Positions 23,498 through 35,867 of a DNA stretch of 64,000 nt are shown piece by piece. Location of the stretch: contig JADNRV010000033.1 in NCBI GenBank assembly GCA_015499995.1, positions 1-64,000 of the forward strand. The letters run 5' to 3'. The notes under the pieces were generated by a model. It was not told where the DNA came from. It saw nothing but the letters and a program-made list of their open reading frames with translations, and did not search any database. A program made the position numbers and the translations under genes. Within the stretch, counting starts at the first letter, position 1. Each line of letters begins with the position of its first letter. The DNA is from Flammula alnicola. Taxonomy: Eukaryota > Basidiomycota > Agaricomycetes > Agaricales > Strophariaceae.

Positions 23498-24529
23498 TGT
23501 TGATGTGTATAGGTGACTGGGACGCGTTGTGAAGTTGGACGCTGCAGGCTAGGACGGTTGGTGGGGGTAGGTTTTCTGGGGAAGAATAAGAAAGCTGGAT
23601 ATTATCTATGTTATATAGGGCCAGCCTCGCATATGTTTGTGCTTGTGGTGGGTCGAGTGGCATTGGAGGACAACATTAATGTTGTTGATCCTGGCCGTAA
23701 TTGGAAATCGGGGCCAGTGTGGCACATAGGTGCACCACCATTCAACGGGGCATTGGCCCACTCGTTGATACTGATGAATTATTTTGGGGCACTTGTCTTT
23801 CAATTACTTACTAGATTGCAGAATTCATCGCGTGCGATTCGCCTGTTCTGTATACCTTATGTATCTATAAACGCTCTAAGCACAACTTTTGTAACATTGG
23901 CTGAGAAAGCTATCTGTACCAAGGGAAAATGAGGAGGAAAGATTTAGAACTATAAAAAATGGCCGTAAGGGTGGCATGTTTGGCTACTAAGGGGTCGCTC
24001 GAATATTTTCACTTGGACCGGCACAAATTTCCAACGGCTCCCAGAGTACCAAAACCTTCGGTAACCGCAGTCTGCCTCAGAGCATCAGTCCTAATAAACA
24101 CAATGGGATGGCAATTTCTTACCACTAAGACAGCCCGTAATATAACCGACCAGGTATGTATTTTGGAATTCTATAATCCCATTATCCCAGAGGGTACCGG
24201 TCTTATATATATGGCATTTTCTTACATCCTCTGATCCAGCGCCGTACCTCTGATACCTACGCAGCTGCGCAGATCCAAGTCTCACTGATGTTTTCGTACA
24301 AGCGTTCAGGCCGTCCAAAAGAGTCCATTCCGTTTATTCCCAATGCGGCTGTAGGTGACTGGCAGATCCAGGGCGAAGTATTTCGTGCTTGGCAGAAGCA
24401 GTACAGCCGAATCAGCCCTAATTATGTATCGAAACTGCTGAACTCACAAATCCTCGACAGACACCGTAATATTTTGCACCTGTGTGAGCTACTTCATAAA
24501 AAATTTATGCGTAAAAACCTACAAATTAT
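23498..24529. other. Intergenic, nothing recognised
   Basis: Short ORFs only, with no family motif. The right edge abuts an RTA1-like remnant. Confidence 0.5.
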
Positions 24530-24536
24530 GCTTTAG

Positions 24537-25100
24537 GATGTCGTATCGTTAGTCATCGTCATCCAAGGCGTGGGAGGTGGCATTGGTACTTAAACAACAT
24601 CGGACTTGGCAGGTTCTAATCGGGTTAGTACATATATTCTCCTCACGAGTTGTCATCAATGATAACATCCCGCTGCAGGGCGCCAATCTCATGTTAGGTG
24701 GTATCGTATTTCAACTGGGTTGAGTCAGTAGCATCATGGTCGCAAACGGTCTACTTACTGCAACTGGGTCTGAAGCGGTCATTGCTGGATACTCCATCCT
24801 TGCGCTGGAGTATTACATACGTTATCACACCCAAAACTCCATCTCCTCCAAGGTAGCTCAGGAGAAGGAGTCCAATCCTAACGCTTATCATCGCGGAAGC
24901 TGAAGATTCACCGGAAAATTATTGTTAATGTCCGTGGCGCTCGTCTTCAGCACAACGTTGCTATTTATTCGTAACGATTTACTTCGTTACGTTGAGTCTA
25001 CAGAAGGTTAAATGCCTTTATGCAGTGCAATTTACCGAACAGCCGAGCTCGCTGACGGGTGGACTGGGAAAATCACCAGCAATCAACTCCTTTTCAGTAC
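24537..25100 (+). pseudogene. RTA1-family remnant (3' part only)
   Basis: Pieces correspond to internal and later exons of the RTA1 genes at 40976 and 43316: DVVSLVIVIQGVGGGIG, then ANLMLGGIVFQL, then YYIRYHTQNS, then LVFSTTLLFIR, and finally AIYRTAELADGWTGKITSN. The first transmembrane exons and the last exon are missing. A stop follows the GGGIGT segment, and another lies in the linker before the last helix. It is a truncated, inactive copy on the same strand as the intact genes 16 kb away. Confidence 0.8.
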
Positions 25101-27611
25101 GTTCTTTGGGCTATACTTATCGTCCTCAGCTCATGTAACACGCCAAATCAATAGATCTCTTGGATAGGATGATGATCGTATACCATGAACATCGCTCACC
25201 CTGGTGTTTTGCTTGTTTTGCTTGAAGAAGAGGAGAATGAGCGCCAAGGTCCCTGATCTCGATTTCATACCAGTGGCCTATTGAAGCTCTTGCAAAGTTC
25301 TCGTCTTGTTCTCTTTTACTGGTCGTCGGCAAGTTGGCCGAACATGTGGGTCTGGACGACTCGGCAGGTGCCGATTATTTGGCAAAGCCGAGAGAAATCA
25401 TCCAACCTGCGGAAGTCATCACGCGGTGGTCTTTTCATCTTTTCTTCTACCTCCCTGTTTTTTCTCTGTTTCCGTCCTATCTTGTGCCCCCCATTTTTCT
25501 TCCTCATCGCATGCGAGGATATGGACTGGCCTTCTACTCGTCGATTAACGCGTCCTCTCCCCGCAAAGTTGTGGCCAATTGCATGTTTGACATGTCAAAT
25601 TTGCGCTTTGCGGCACCATAGCGCAATAACGATAGGACGAGTCGACAGCAATCATTGCCGTGGATGTCTTGAGTACCTGAACCTCCATAATTTGCTAGGA
25701 TTGGGTCTTCAAGTCGTATGCGCGCTGATAAGGCGAGTCCAAAGCGAGTCACTCTTTTCAATGCCGTATCAGTGTCAAACTTTGTTTTGTCTGCCAGATT
25801 TTTTCGTGTACTGGGGTGACGCGGGCTGTCTTCGACCTACGCAACCCCTACTCTCCGATAATCCTTCTATCAAATTGGAATTTCACGTAAGTCGAGACCC
25901 TTCAGCTCGAATTCCATGGCGGGCTGCAAGCGAGTCTCTCTGTACCAGCGCTATTGATGCGCTACACTGACTTGCGGTTGCTCACCGTCTGCCATGCGCG
26001 ATTCGGTGATATTGCTCTTGTCTTGTTTATCACCCAGTTGCTCCATCCGTGCGTTTTCACCATAGAGAGCCTAATGTGAAGGCCTGCCGAAGAGGGGTAA
26101 CCTTGATTCACCTTTCTTAGTCCGGCTCTGCTCTAGTCCGGGGCTTGACTCGTGATATGATTTCTGGATGGACCCTAGCTCTCCTCAAGTTCTACAAAAG
26201 CTGAAAGCTGTCGGAGGTAAATCTTCTCTCTGAACGCATTATCTTTTCTACATGCTGGATTTACATCGATGAGATGCGTTTATATCGGCTCCGAGGACTT
26301 TTGCAATGTTGGCGACTGTTCACCTATGCCGGAATTTCAGGCACCTGAGAAGGGATGTCTAAGACAGCTTGGCCAAGAGTGGCCGCCTTACTTTCTGGTT
26401 GCGTTACGAACTTTTTTTCTTCAGGATTTGCACCTGGCGCACATGCGCGTGGAACGGATATGCTCTGCCGGCTTCTAGGGAGATAGTGCGTATCTGTTTG
26501 GGTTGTGCACGGCATGAAGACAGACATTATTGCCCTGACACGAATTGTTCCTTCCTGCGTCTTCTTCTCTGCACTGCAGTACATATTCATTGAAAGTACC
26601 GCAGTGACGCCGATTTTGATTGTTCCGTCGTGGCTGCTCTCGTTGTTTTTAATTTGGGTTTGACATTTTGGCACTCGCAGCGGCACTTGTTCTCGATGAT
26701 ATCCTTCAAATTTCGGCCCCGAGCAAATTAATGGGTCATGGCGGCGCGTGCTCAGGGCGCCGCGTCACTTTTGTGAGTGCCTAAATTTATCCTTATATCG
26801 TGGTTTGTGCCGGAATTGACGTTATTGCGAATAGGAATTGATCTCTGCAGATTTCAAGAGAGGAGAGCCGTTTCTAGGCATTCCGCCCCGGCCTTGCTCA
26901 CAAACTATGATTCGGAAGCACCAAAAGTCCGTGATCGATAGCTCTCGTCGGTCTCGAATGCGCGAGTCCGTTCGTCCTCCCTCCTATCAGCATCCATCCA
27001 TCTGAACAAATATGATACAGTAACATACATAGGAGGCTACATGGCCCCGTTTGAGTAATCCCACCCATCGCCAAGCCGGATCTGCAGGAGACAATTGGTC
27101 TTCCGTTCTCACCCCATCTCGCTTCACGGACATGCATCACACCCAACCTCATCACCTGGCTCTGCGTCTAAAAATAGAACATAGATCAGGCTCAATATTC
27201 ACGACAATCCGGGGAAGATGAAGTTGTTTTTAGTATCGGTACATACCCATTTATATGCTGCCCATATTGAAATGATAATATGTAATATTGATGATCAAAA
27301 GTAGACGATTCCGGGGAAGAGACGCAGAGGGGACGTTGCCTGTGGGGGTGGGAAGGAGGTGTGGTGCATCGCATTGAGTTCATATCTCCTTTTCATGTCA
27401 TTGTTCACCAAAACTTGTCCACGAGGTCCTGTCAATTTGCAAAGGTTTACATACATAGCCGACACCCGGACTGTTGGAGATATCCACATCCATACGAGGA
27501 AAGGTATAAGAATGCAATCCGGGTCTTCCGAACTTCTAGCTTCTTGTGCTCACCCACATTCAGCTCTTGCTCAACGAGGCCACGTAAAAAGTTCGGAATC
27601 GAATTTTCATC
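25101..27611. other. Gene-poor 2.5 kb interval
   Basis: I find no convincing gene, RNA or terminal repeat. ORFs up to 229 residues (25281-25970) show skewed composition and no family features. The last few hundred bases are the promoter region of the JEN1-like gene. Confidence 0.45.
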
Positions 27612-30341
27612 ATGGCTCCTTACTTCCTGCGCAACCTCGTACCTAAGAGGGAGAGACGCGACAACGCGCGTCCATTGTTGACGGTGCTGGGAGAGATTAC
27701 GTGGACCCAGTGGGCGTTATTCTTTTCAGGGTGAGTTCGTTGTTTGGCTCGGGATGGTTAGGACCCTTCGCTGATGGCTGTTTGTCCCCCTCGACGACCA
27801 TGACCATACACATCTGCTCTGTATTGGAAACCTCCTCAAACCAAGATGGTTAGCTTGGACGTGCGATGCGATCGACTTCTTCTCGGTCTCGCTCAGTGTT
27901 ACCCACCTTCAAGACCAATTCCACCAATCGACCCATGCTATCGTACGTTTTTGGTATCTTTCCTCAAGAATGGCGATGCTCACTCCAGCAATCTAGACCA
28001 CGGCTATCACTCTGACGTTGCTCTTCCGCTCAGTCGGTGCAGTAGGTGTTTATTCTTGCTCTTTCCTCCCACCCAGGCTGACAGCTTCCCAGGTCGTCTT
28101 CGGGATTCTTTCCGACCGCTTCGGCAGGAAATGGCCCCTCGTCTGGAATCTCGTGCTTGTCGCCATTCTCGAGCTCGGTGCTGGCTTCGTGCAGACTTTC
28201 AAACAGTTCCTTGCCCTGCGCTCTCTCTTCGGTATTGGAATGGGTGGGATTTGGGGTCTCGCGGCAGCCACCGCTCTTGAGAATCTCCCAGTCGAGGCCC
28301 GTGGTATAGCTAGTGGATTCCTCCAAGAGGGCTACGCTGTAGGATATCTAATTGCGGCTGTCATTAACCTCTTCTTGGTACCGGAAGTTGGTGCGGGATG
28401 GCGCGCCTTGTTCTGGACGGCTTCGGGTGTATCCTTGTTTGCGGCCGGTATTAGGGTCCTTTTACCGGAGAGTGAAGTTTTCTTGAGGGCTAAGGAAGCG
28501 GAGCTGGCACGAGGAACGGACACCACGAAAAAGACAAAGGTGTTTCTCAGGGAAACAAAGGTAATGTTGAAGAAGCACTGGATTTTGTGTATCTACGCCG
28601 TGCTGCTCATGACTGGTGCGTGTACTCTGCATTCCTTTGCCCTACTTTCCCTTTATTTGTCGTCCTTTCTGTTTAATCTCGCTTTTCTCGGGGACCGGAA
28701 ACTGTGCCTGTTCTACAATTACACCTCTCGCGCTCACTCTGATATACTGACGCCAACATCTCTCAATTCCTTTATTAGGCTTCAACTTCCTCTCACACGG
28801 ATCTCAGGTATGCATTCCGTGGACTCGCTCAACCCAGTTATCTCGATGGATCTTTCCACCCCAAAAACACGATATCTATAAATGTAACTAACATTCCTTC
28901 TGCATTGCCGTCATTAGGATCTCTATCCCACGTATCTCACGGCCTCCAAGAATCTCTCGACCCATGACGCTACTGTTGCGACTATCATTGGAAATTGTGT
29001 ACGTTTTCTCTCTAGACTCGTCATGTTCGACTGAATCTTAGTTCCTTTATAGGGTGCTATCGCGTACGTCTCTTCATCGCACGTTCACCATTTCGGTGAT
29101 AGCCTCATACTATCGTTTTCTGTTCCAGAGGGGGTGTTTTCGCGGGTTGGTTGAGCCAGTACATCGGAAGGAGGTTGACAATAATGTGCGTGTGCTGTCT
29201 GAACTATCTTTGCTATCGATTATCCATCTTCCATCTTTTCTACCGACATTAACATCTCGCTCCACCGTCACTTCATTCATCAATTTCCTTTCACCGCACA
29301 AGTTCTATCATTTGAAATCCCTCCTCGCCTCGTTCATTCATTTCGATTAATCACTAACCTCCATCCAATTTACCTATCTAGTATCCACGTCCTGCTCATC
29401 GGAGGTACGCAGTTTCTCCGCTGGCAGTTTTCGCGCAAAGGATATCATTAGGAAGCTAATTCCAATTTGCTTCCCACTTTATTCAGCGTTCATCCCCTTA
29501 TGGATCCTCCCGTCCTCGTTCAGCGGCCTCGCTGCGGGAGCATTCTGCATTCAGTTCGGCGTGCAAGGCGCGTGGGGTGTCGTACGTCGCTTTGCTCTCT
29601 CTGTCTCTTGGCGTGAGGAGCGCCATGGGTGGATTCTTGATGATAGAGCTGACGAACTGTTGTTATGTGATGTAATGACAGATCCCCATTCAATTAGCAG
29701 AGATATCACCGCCGGCCTTCAGAGCGACCTTCCCAGGTGTTGCGTATCAAGTCGGAAACGTACGGTTCCTCTCTATCGCTCTTCTTCCTTCGAGGATATA
29801 ACATTGCTTAATGCGCCCGCTCGTAGATGGTATCATCAGCCTCCGCGCAAATCGAAGCTAGTAGGCATCATTGCATCTTTTCCCTTTCTTGGACTTTAGC
29901 TCACTAAATAAATCATCTTTTCCAACTAGCTGGTGGAGATAACCTGAAAACAACTATCATCGTGAACGGGAAGCCTAAGATTGTTCCTGATTATGCCACC
30001 GTGCGTCTACTTACTAGAAACTTCAAGAGATAGCCAGCTGATTTGCGAAATATCAACAGGTCCAAGGTATCTTGATCGGAGTCGTATCGGCATTCGTCTT
30101 GTTCATCACTATTATCGGACCTGAGTGCGGACTTTCTCTTTTTCTGCAGCGCATTCTCTCTGAATACAATATAAACCTTTGCAGAACCCACGGGTCGCAC
30201 TTCGAGCAGAACAAGACCGCCTTCCAAGAGGGTGCCGCAGACGACGCTGTGATCATCGACGATGTGCCCGAGATTGTTCAGGCGCGTGAGAGTGGAAGCG
30301 AGTCCGGCGACGAGAAGCATAGGAGTCTCGAGAAGGTCTGA
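27612..30341 (+). CDS. JEN1-like monocarboxylate (lactate/pyruvate) permease, MFS
   Basis: Plasma-membrane H+-coupled transporter of the sialate/JEN1 branch of the major facilitator superfamily. The protein starts MAPYFLRNLVPKR, then LTVLGEITWTQWALFFSG and WTCDAIDFFSVSLSVTHL, which is typical of JEN1. The MFS signature FGILSDRFGRKWPL follows TM2. Later come LRSLFGIGMGGIWGLA, GFLQEGYAVGYLI, GFNFLSHGSQDLYPTYL, FAGWLSQYIGRRLTI, FGVQGAWGVIPIQLAEISP and a C-terminal GSHFEQNKTAFQEGAADD, matching the family's conserved tail. About fourteen exons join in frame, including several very short ones. No frame break was found. By homology the likely substrates are lactate, pyruvate or other short monocarboxylates, which fits the two nearby D-lactate dehydrogenases. 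Confidence 0.92.
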
Positions 30342-30578
30342 GTACGAGTCGCAAAATGTCAGGTCCGAGGAGGTACCTGGAACGCTTAGGTTGTTGTTAT
30401 TCTTACCACGGTTAATTGCGTCCCTCTTTGTTGTTTTGTGTATAATAGCTAGCATGACATGTTCCCCACGACCGTTTATTCTCTGTTTATGACATCTGAA
30501 TGCAGATCGGCATTGAAGGAGTCAAGGGGTCATGGTACGTCGTGATGGAGGCGGGAATGGCTGCTTCAATGGCATGTG

Positions 30579-31258
30579 TACAGTCGCGGACAAACAAAGT
30601 CAACAAGTCCAGTATCTCGGCTCCCAGGCAATATTTTGGCAATATTTTTGCAGAATCTTGTTCAGCTCGACAAAATACGTCGAAAAACACATCTCCGAAG
30701 TTTTTCCCACGAGCGGATGTGTTCGGCCAAATTTTTGCCCCAAATTTTTGAATGTTATGCCCCCAATTCAGGGTCCTGAGTGACCGAAATTGACTCGAAG
30801 GGGTCCAGTGTGAGGTCAAATTCCTGACGATGGTTGCTACCGCCCTCAATTGCCTATAAATGGCGGAGATTCTAATGAGAGCATTTCCGGTGAAGGTCTC
30901 GGGTTCGCGGAAGGAACCGAGCGGAGACCGGATCAATTACCATTTTCGGCGACTATTTATGAATTTATTTAGCCGAAACGGCTCGATAGAACGTTCCAAT
31001 TTTTGTGGGATCATTCCCTTCTCATCAAAAGGAGTCGATTGCACAATTTTTGGTGATTTTTGAAGCAATTCCCACGGTCCGGCCAATTTTTGAGGGTCCG
31101 AAAACCTTATTTGGAAATTTCTGAAGGATTGGCTCGATAGAATTTGATGAAATGGGTAGCGTTAGAATCGTCTCGTCAATCTGCGTCGATTCCGACTATT
31201 GTCGGGGTATTTAAAATACTTGGATATTTTTTGTTGACTTTGTTTGTCCGCGACTGTA
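30579..31258. mobile_element. Mariner/pogo-like MITE with TA target duplication
   Basis: A perfect terminal inverted repeat of about 26 bp bounds the element. The left end begins CAGTCGCGGACAAACAAAGT at 30581; the right end finishes ACTTTGTTTGTCCGCGACTG at 31256. Both ends are flanked by TA. CAGT termini inside a TA duplication are characteristic of Tc1/mariner-pogo elements. The 676-bp interior has no transposase-like ORF, so this is a non-autonomous MITE. Short poly-T-rich phrases (ATTTTTG and similar) recur inside. Confidence 0.88.
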
Positions 31259-31458
31259 GCAAGCAATAAATCAGTAATATATGTACGGCAACTTGATGGA
31301 AAAGTATAGTCGTTTCAACGGCTTAAATGGCAGTTGACGATGCGATATATAAGATAGCGAGTAATAGGCCCATTGATAACATAGCGAGCCCCCAGAAAAA
31401 ACCACTTTATTTTCGTCGCTCCTCAGGACAGCAGAGTCCCTCTTGGCGAGGATCTCAA

Positions 31459-33698
31459 GTAAATATATGAGCGGGGGTCCTTGGCAAATCTTAACGGGGT
31501 AAATTGGCGATATAGCGCATCGATCCATCTAGAGCTAAACTACAGGTTAAGACCATCCAAATATCTCTCCGTCGTGTCCCACAAATCATCCTGTGTTCCC
31601 ACATCCTTCGCGTTCGCCGCAGGTTCTGCAATCCTTCCAACAGGCATGAGATAAGCGCCTTTATACTTCTCCGGGGATTCCCTGACCAACGGAGATGCAG
31701 CAGCCAGACATGAATTATAGGCTCCTTCGTCGGGAGTCTTTGCCAAAAGCCACATGAGAAAGGATGCCACGGGCGGCAAGGGCAAATGCCTTGCGTACGA
31801 TGTGTTTACGATGCCGGGATGAAGGGAAATGCAGATGATGCTGGTTGAATCCAATTTACGCTGGAGAGCATTTGAAAACAACACGTTGGCGAGCTTAGAG
31901 ACGTCTGGAAGATTCAGGTCAGGATTTACATTGTGATGTCTGGAAAGCAGCTCGACGAACAGTATCGTGGCAGTGCTGGTAATCTTTCCTTCCTGTAGAA
32001 ATTCTTGAATTCGTCCATATTCTTGAACGCAGTTTTGGCTTTGTCGCCTAATGCCTTACGATGCCCGTCGTACGTAACCTGGGACGATGGAGATTGAGTT
32101 ACGAAGATTCGACAAGGCACACGAACTCACCGTTACTATTCGAACGTCAGAATCGGCCTCCTCAGAAGTCTTCTTCAGGAGAGGTAGAAGACTCTTCGTA
32201 AATTGAAAAGTTCCAATGTGGCTGAACGAAAGGTCAGTGAGGCGTTAGACATCCGTAATCCAGTAACTCACTTGACCATCATCACCTCTGTTATACCGTC
32301 CTGCGCTGGCTTGATGCTATCATGCAGGCTACCGAACAAGGTCAATTTGTGGCTGTAAAATTATGTCAATCTAAGACATACTTTGCCGCATTATTCACTG
32401 GAAGGCCAGTCAACGTCAACCCTCTCTGATTCCGAGCGCTGGTATACACGAGAAAGAAAACATACCCAGAACGTCAAGCCTATTCTCGAGTAGCAAAAAG
32501 TCCTCCGCGGATTTCTTCGCCAAGGCTGGCGTTCCCAAATCGCAAGAAAACCAGGCCACCTCACCCGACCCAATTCCTTCCTGCTGTAACTTTGCGACTG
32601 CTGCCTTCCCTTTCTCTTCCGAGCGTGCCCCCAAGTAAACTTTTGCTCCTGTGCGAGCAAGGTGCTTCACCGTGGCATATCCAATACCCGTGCTATCAAT
32701 GCCATCAGGCAAAGTGTCAGTCTGGACCCTGGTTCCCAGTGTGCGTAGACACGCCTGTGAACGTACTTGGCCCCCGTTACAATGACAACCTTCCCCGACA
32801 GGTCCTTCAAGTCCGTCAGAGGATCAAATGTCTTGGAACCAGACATTTCTTTCGTTAACTTAGGCAATTAGTGTTGGCAGAGGTGAAAGGGTTAAGCAGG
32901 TCGCGAGTTAGGTGTTCTTCCCATGCTGTCGTCGTGCGGAAAGGCCTTTAATGCTACGGCCCCGAGTCCGAAGTTCGGCCATCTGTTTCAAGCTCCGCAA
33001 AACATGTCCGTGCCAAACGCCCAACGAAGTCCCCTTCTTCTTCGCCAGCTCGAGACGACCTGCAATTGCCAAGGAAGACAGGATATCATAAATACCTCAC
33101 GAATCTAGCCATCAAAAGCCAGACCAATCGCGCATATGTCTTATCAGAAAGACCATTCCATCCAAATTCCATCCTACCAAACGGCAGAGATCCCTGGACT
33201 CGATACTACTCAAGTGCCTGCCGTTCAAGTTTCAACAACCTTGACCTTCATCGGGATGCCACGTTAACCCGAGGGGTGACTATTATTTGGGTCTACCTTG
33301 TTCTCGGTGTTCATCTCTCTTTTATGACAATCGGCGGTGGATTCTCCTTACACCCGGCATTCAGCAGGTTGTTGACAGTGACGTAGTACATCGTGGTGGT
33401 GGCGTTGCTCAATGACGACCCATCGTTAAAAATATCTTATATCTGTCGACAGTAATACCACCCAGCTATTCATATTTAGTACAAGGTAAGGCAGTCAATT
33501 CAGTCGAAGAGTTTCTGATATTCGACCGTGGACCATAAAAGATAGTCAAGCAGTGGGGACGGACAATTATTAATCAAGATATTGGTGGGCGTTGTCCACT
33601 CGAGCGCTTAACGTATACCCATATCCGGTAATTGTAAGATTCTGCCTCTGTTTGTATTTCAAATTGTTACCGAAGTTGGGCACCGAAGTCCACGAAGT
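31459..33698. repeat. Tandem duplication block A
   Basis: Starts near AAATATATGAGCGGGGGTCC and extends through the SDR gene and its upstream DNA to about 33698. It is the same in content and order as block B (34317-38118), about 85-95% alike by eye. Landmarks beyond the gene are AATCGCGCATATGTCTT (33126), CAATGACGACCCATCGTTAA and TCGAGCGCTTAACGTATACC. Confidence 0.85.
31540..32846 (-). CDS. Short-chain dehydrogenase/reductase, copy A
   Basis: NAD(P)-dependent oxidoreductase of the classical/extended SDR type (retinol dehydrogenase-like). Splicing exon 1 (32846-32767) to an exon beginning CACGGG yields the Rossmann motif TGANTGIG. Next come ARTGAKVYLGARSEEKGKAA, DVLVNNAA, NHIGTFQFTKSLLPLLKK, VSKLANVLFSNALQRKL and ISLHPGIVNTS. 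The usual catalytic Ser context is changed to VTYDGH here (copy B has VASDLH). The Tyr of YxxxK reads SRHHN and is separated from SKLAN by extra residues, so activity is doubtful. The stretch between FKNFY and the SKLAN helix needs a frame change or an unrecognised intron. Substrate is unknown. Confidence 0.8.
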
Positions 33699-34316
33699 CA
33701 AGCGTCTTTGTACTATGCTCGCTATCTCATGCTTGGTGTATGTATGTTCAATCTTACATGATATGGTAGCGATGTGACCATGAGGTGGCTGAGGCATATG
33801 CGGAAGATGTATCGAGCGCGGTATGCAGTGGGGAAAGCCGTAAGGCTTTTGGTCTAACAGAAATCCCATTGGGTACCGAGACGAGCTGCGGTTCCCAGAG
33901 TTTAGGAGTTCTGCGACGCATCCAGAGAGTCTGTGTCCTCACATGTGAGGAGCGGATACTCATGGCCTTTGTTGTGGTGAGCGGTGGATTAGTCCAATCT
34001 CGGTGCACTGTATTCTCTCATCTGTTTTGCTTTTCGTGGTGGAGAGTCGCTTTCTAAGTGAGTTAGAGGCGATGGAGAACGGCGGCGTCTGCGACCGGTG
34101 CTCTGTTCAGATAGTAAACTGTCGGTTGGTGATATATCGATAGGGACCTGTCGCTTGTGTCTGTTTCAGGTGTCGCGAGCTGTGCTTCTCTGCGTCTATG
34201 GTCGACGTATGAGGATCTTGACGGGCTGCTCTATTCTGAATCAGATGAATCAGCTCCAGGATCTATTGGTTCATCGTAAACACTAAACTCATTCTTCACA
34301 ACGTGATAGAGCAAAA
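33699..34316. other. Unique spacer between duplicated SDR blocks
   Basis: About 600 bp not shared with block B's far side. It contains short ORFs only, and nothing is recognised. Confidence 0.5.
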
Positions 34317-34396
34317 TAAATACATGGGCGGGGGTCCTTGGCAAATCTTAACGGGTTAAATTGGTGATATAGCGCATCGATCCATCTAGAGCTAAA

Positions 34397-35699
34397 CTAC
34401 AGGTTAAGACCATCCAAATATCTCTCCGTCGTGTCCCACAAATCATCCTGTGTTCCCACATCCTTCGTGTTGGCCGCAGGTTCTACAATCCTTCCAACAG
34501 GCATGAGATAAACGCCTTTAAACTTCTCCGGAGATTCCCTGACCAACGGAGATGCAGCAGCCAGACATGAATTATAGGCTCCTTCGTCGGGAGTCTTTGC
34601 CAAAAGCCACATGAAAAAGGATGCCACGCGCGGGAATGGTAAATGGCTTGCGAACGAGGTGTTTACGAGGCCGGGATGAAGGGAAATGCAGATGATGCTG
34701 GTTGAATCCAATTTACGCTGGAGAGCATTTGAAAACAACACGTTGGCGAGCTTAGAGACGTCTGGACGATTGAGGTCAGGATTTACGTGGTGATATCTGG
34801 AAAGCGGATCGACGAACAGTAGCGTGACAATGCTGGCGTTCTTTCCTTCGCGTAGAAATTCTTGAATTCGTCCATATTCTTGAACGCAATTTTGGCTTTG
34901 TCGCCTAATGCCTTACGATGCAAGTCGGATGCAACCTGGGACGATGGAGATTGAGTTACGAATATTCGACAAGGCAAACGAACTTACCGTTACTATTCGA
35001 ACGTCAGAGTCGGCCTCCTCAGACGTCTTCTTCAGGAGAGGTAGAAGACTCTTCGTAAATTGAAAAGTTCCAAAGTGGCTGAACGAAAGGTCAGCGAGGC
35101 GTTAGACATCCGTAATCCAGTAACTCACTTGACCATCATCACCTCTGTTACGCCGTCCTGCGCTGGCTTGTCCGTGCTATCATGCATGCTACCGAACAAG
35201 GTCAACTCGTGGTTGTAAAATTGTATCAATCGGGGACATACATTGCCGCATTATTCACTGGAAGGCCAGTCAACGTCAACCCTCTCTGATTCCGAGCGCT
35301 GGTATACAAGAGAAAGAAAACATACCCAGAACGTCAAGCCTATTCTCGAGTAGCAAAAAGTCCTCCGCAGATTTCTTCGCCGAGGCTGGCGTTCCGAAAT
35401 CGCAAGAAAACCAGGCCACCTCACCCGACCGAATCCCTTCCTGCTGTAACTTTGCGACTGCTGCCTTCCCTTTCTCTTCCGAGCGTGCCCCCAAGTAAAC
35501 TTTGGCTCCTGTGCGAGCAAGGTGCTTCACCGTGGCATAACCAATACCCGTGCTATCAATGCCATCAGGCAAAGTGTCAGTCTGGTTCCCAGTGTGCGTA
35601 GGCACGTCTGTGAACGTACTTGGCCCCCGTTACAATGATAACCTTCCCCGACAGGTCCTTCAAGTCCGTCAGAGGGTCAAATTTCTTGGAAACAGACAT
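34397..35699 (-). CDS. Short-chain dehydrogenase/reductase, copy B
   Basis: Tandem paralogue of the gene at 31540, with the same exon structure and about 90% alike. It starts MSVSKKFDPLTDLKDLSGKV. The cofactor motif forms across the first splice as TGANTGIG. RIVTVASDLH keeps a Ser where the catalytic Ser is expected, and SRYHH keeps the Tyr, so this copy is closer to a working enzyme than copy A. The Tyr and Lys (VSKLAN) are still separated by an unusual insert starting with a donor-like GTAAAT. The C-terminus (LHPGLVNTSFASHL ... TERYLDGLNL) is intact. Function beyond an NAD(P)-dependent oxidoreductase is unknown. Confidence 0.8.
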
Positions 35700-35867
35700 T
35701 GCTTTCGTTAACTTAGGCAACTAGCGTTGAAGCAGAGGTGAAAGGGAGAAGCAAGTCGTGAATCAGGTTGTTCACATTTTTCTTCCCATGCTGTGGTAGT
35801 GCGGAAAGGCCTTAACGTTACGGCCCTGAGTCAGAAGTTCGGCAATCTGTTAAATTTCAAGCTCCGC

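Noticed and set aside
25281..25970. 229-residue ORF
   Set aside because: Skewed composition, no motif and no homologous neighbour; chance opening is likely.
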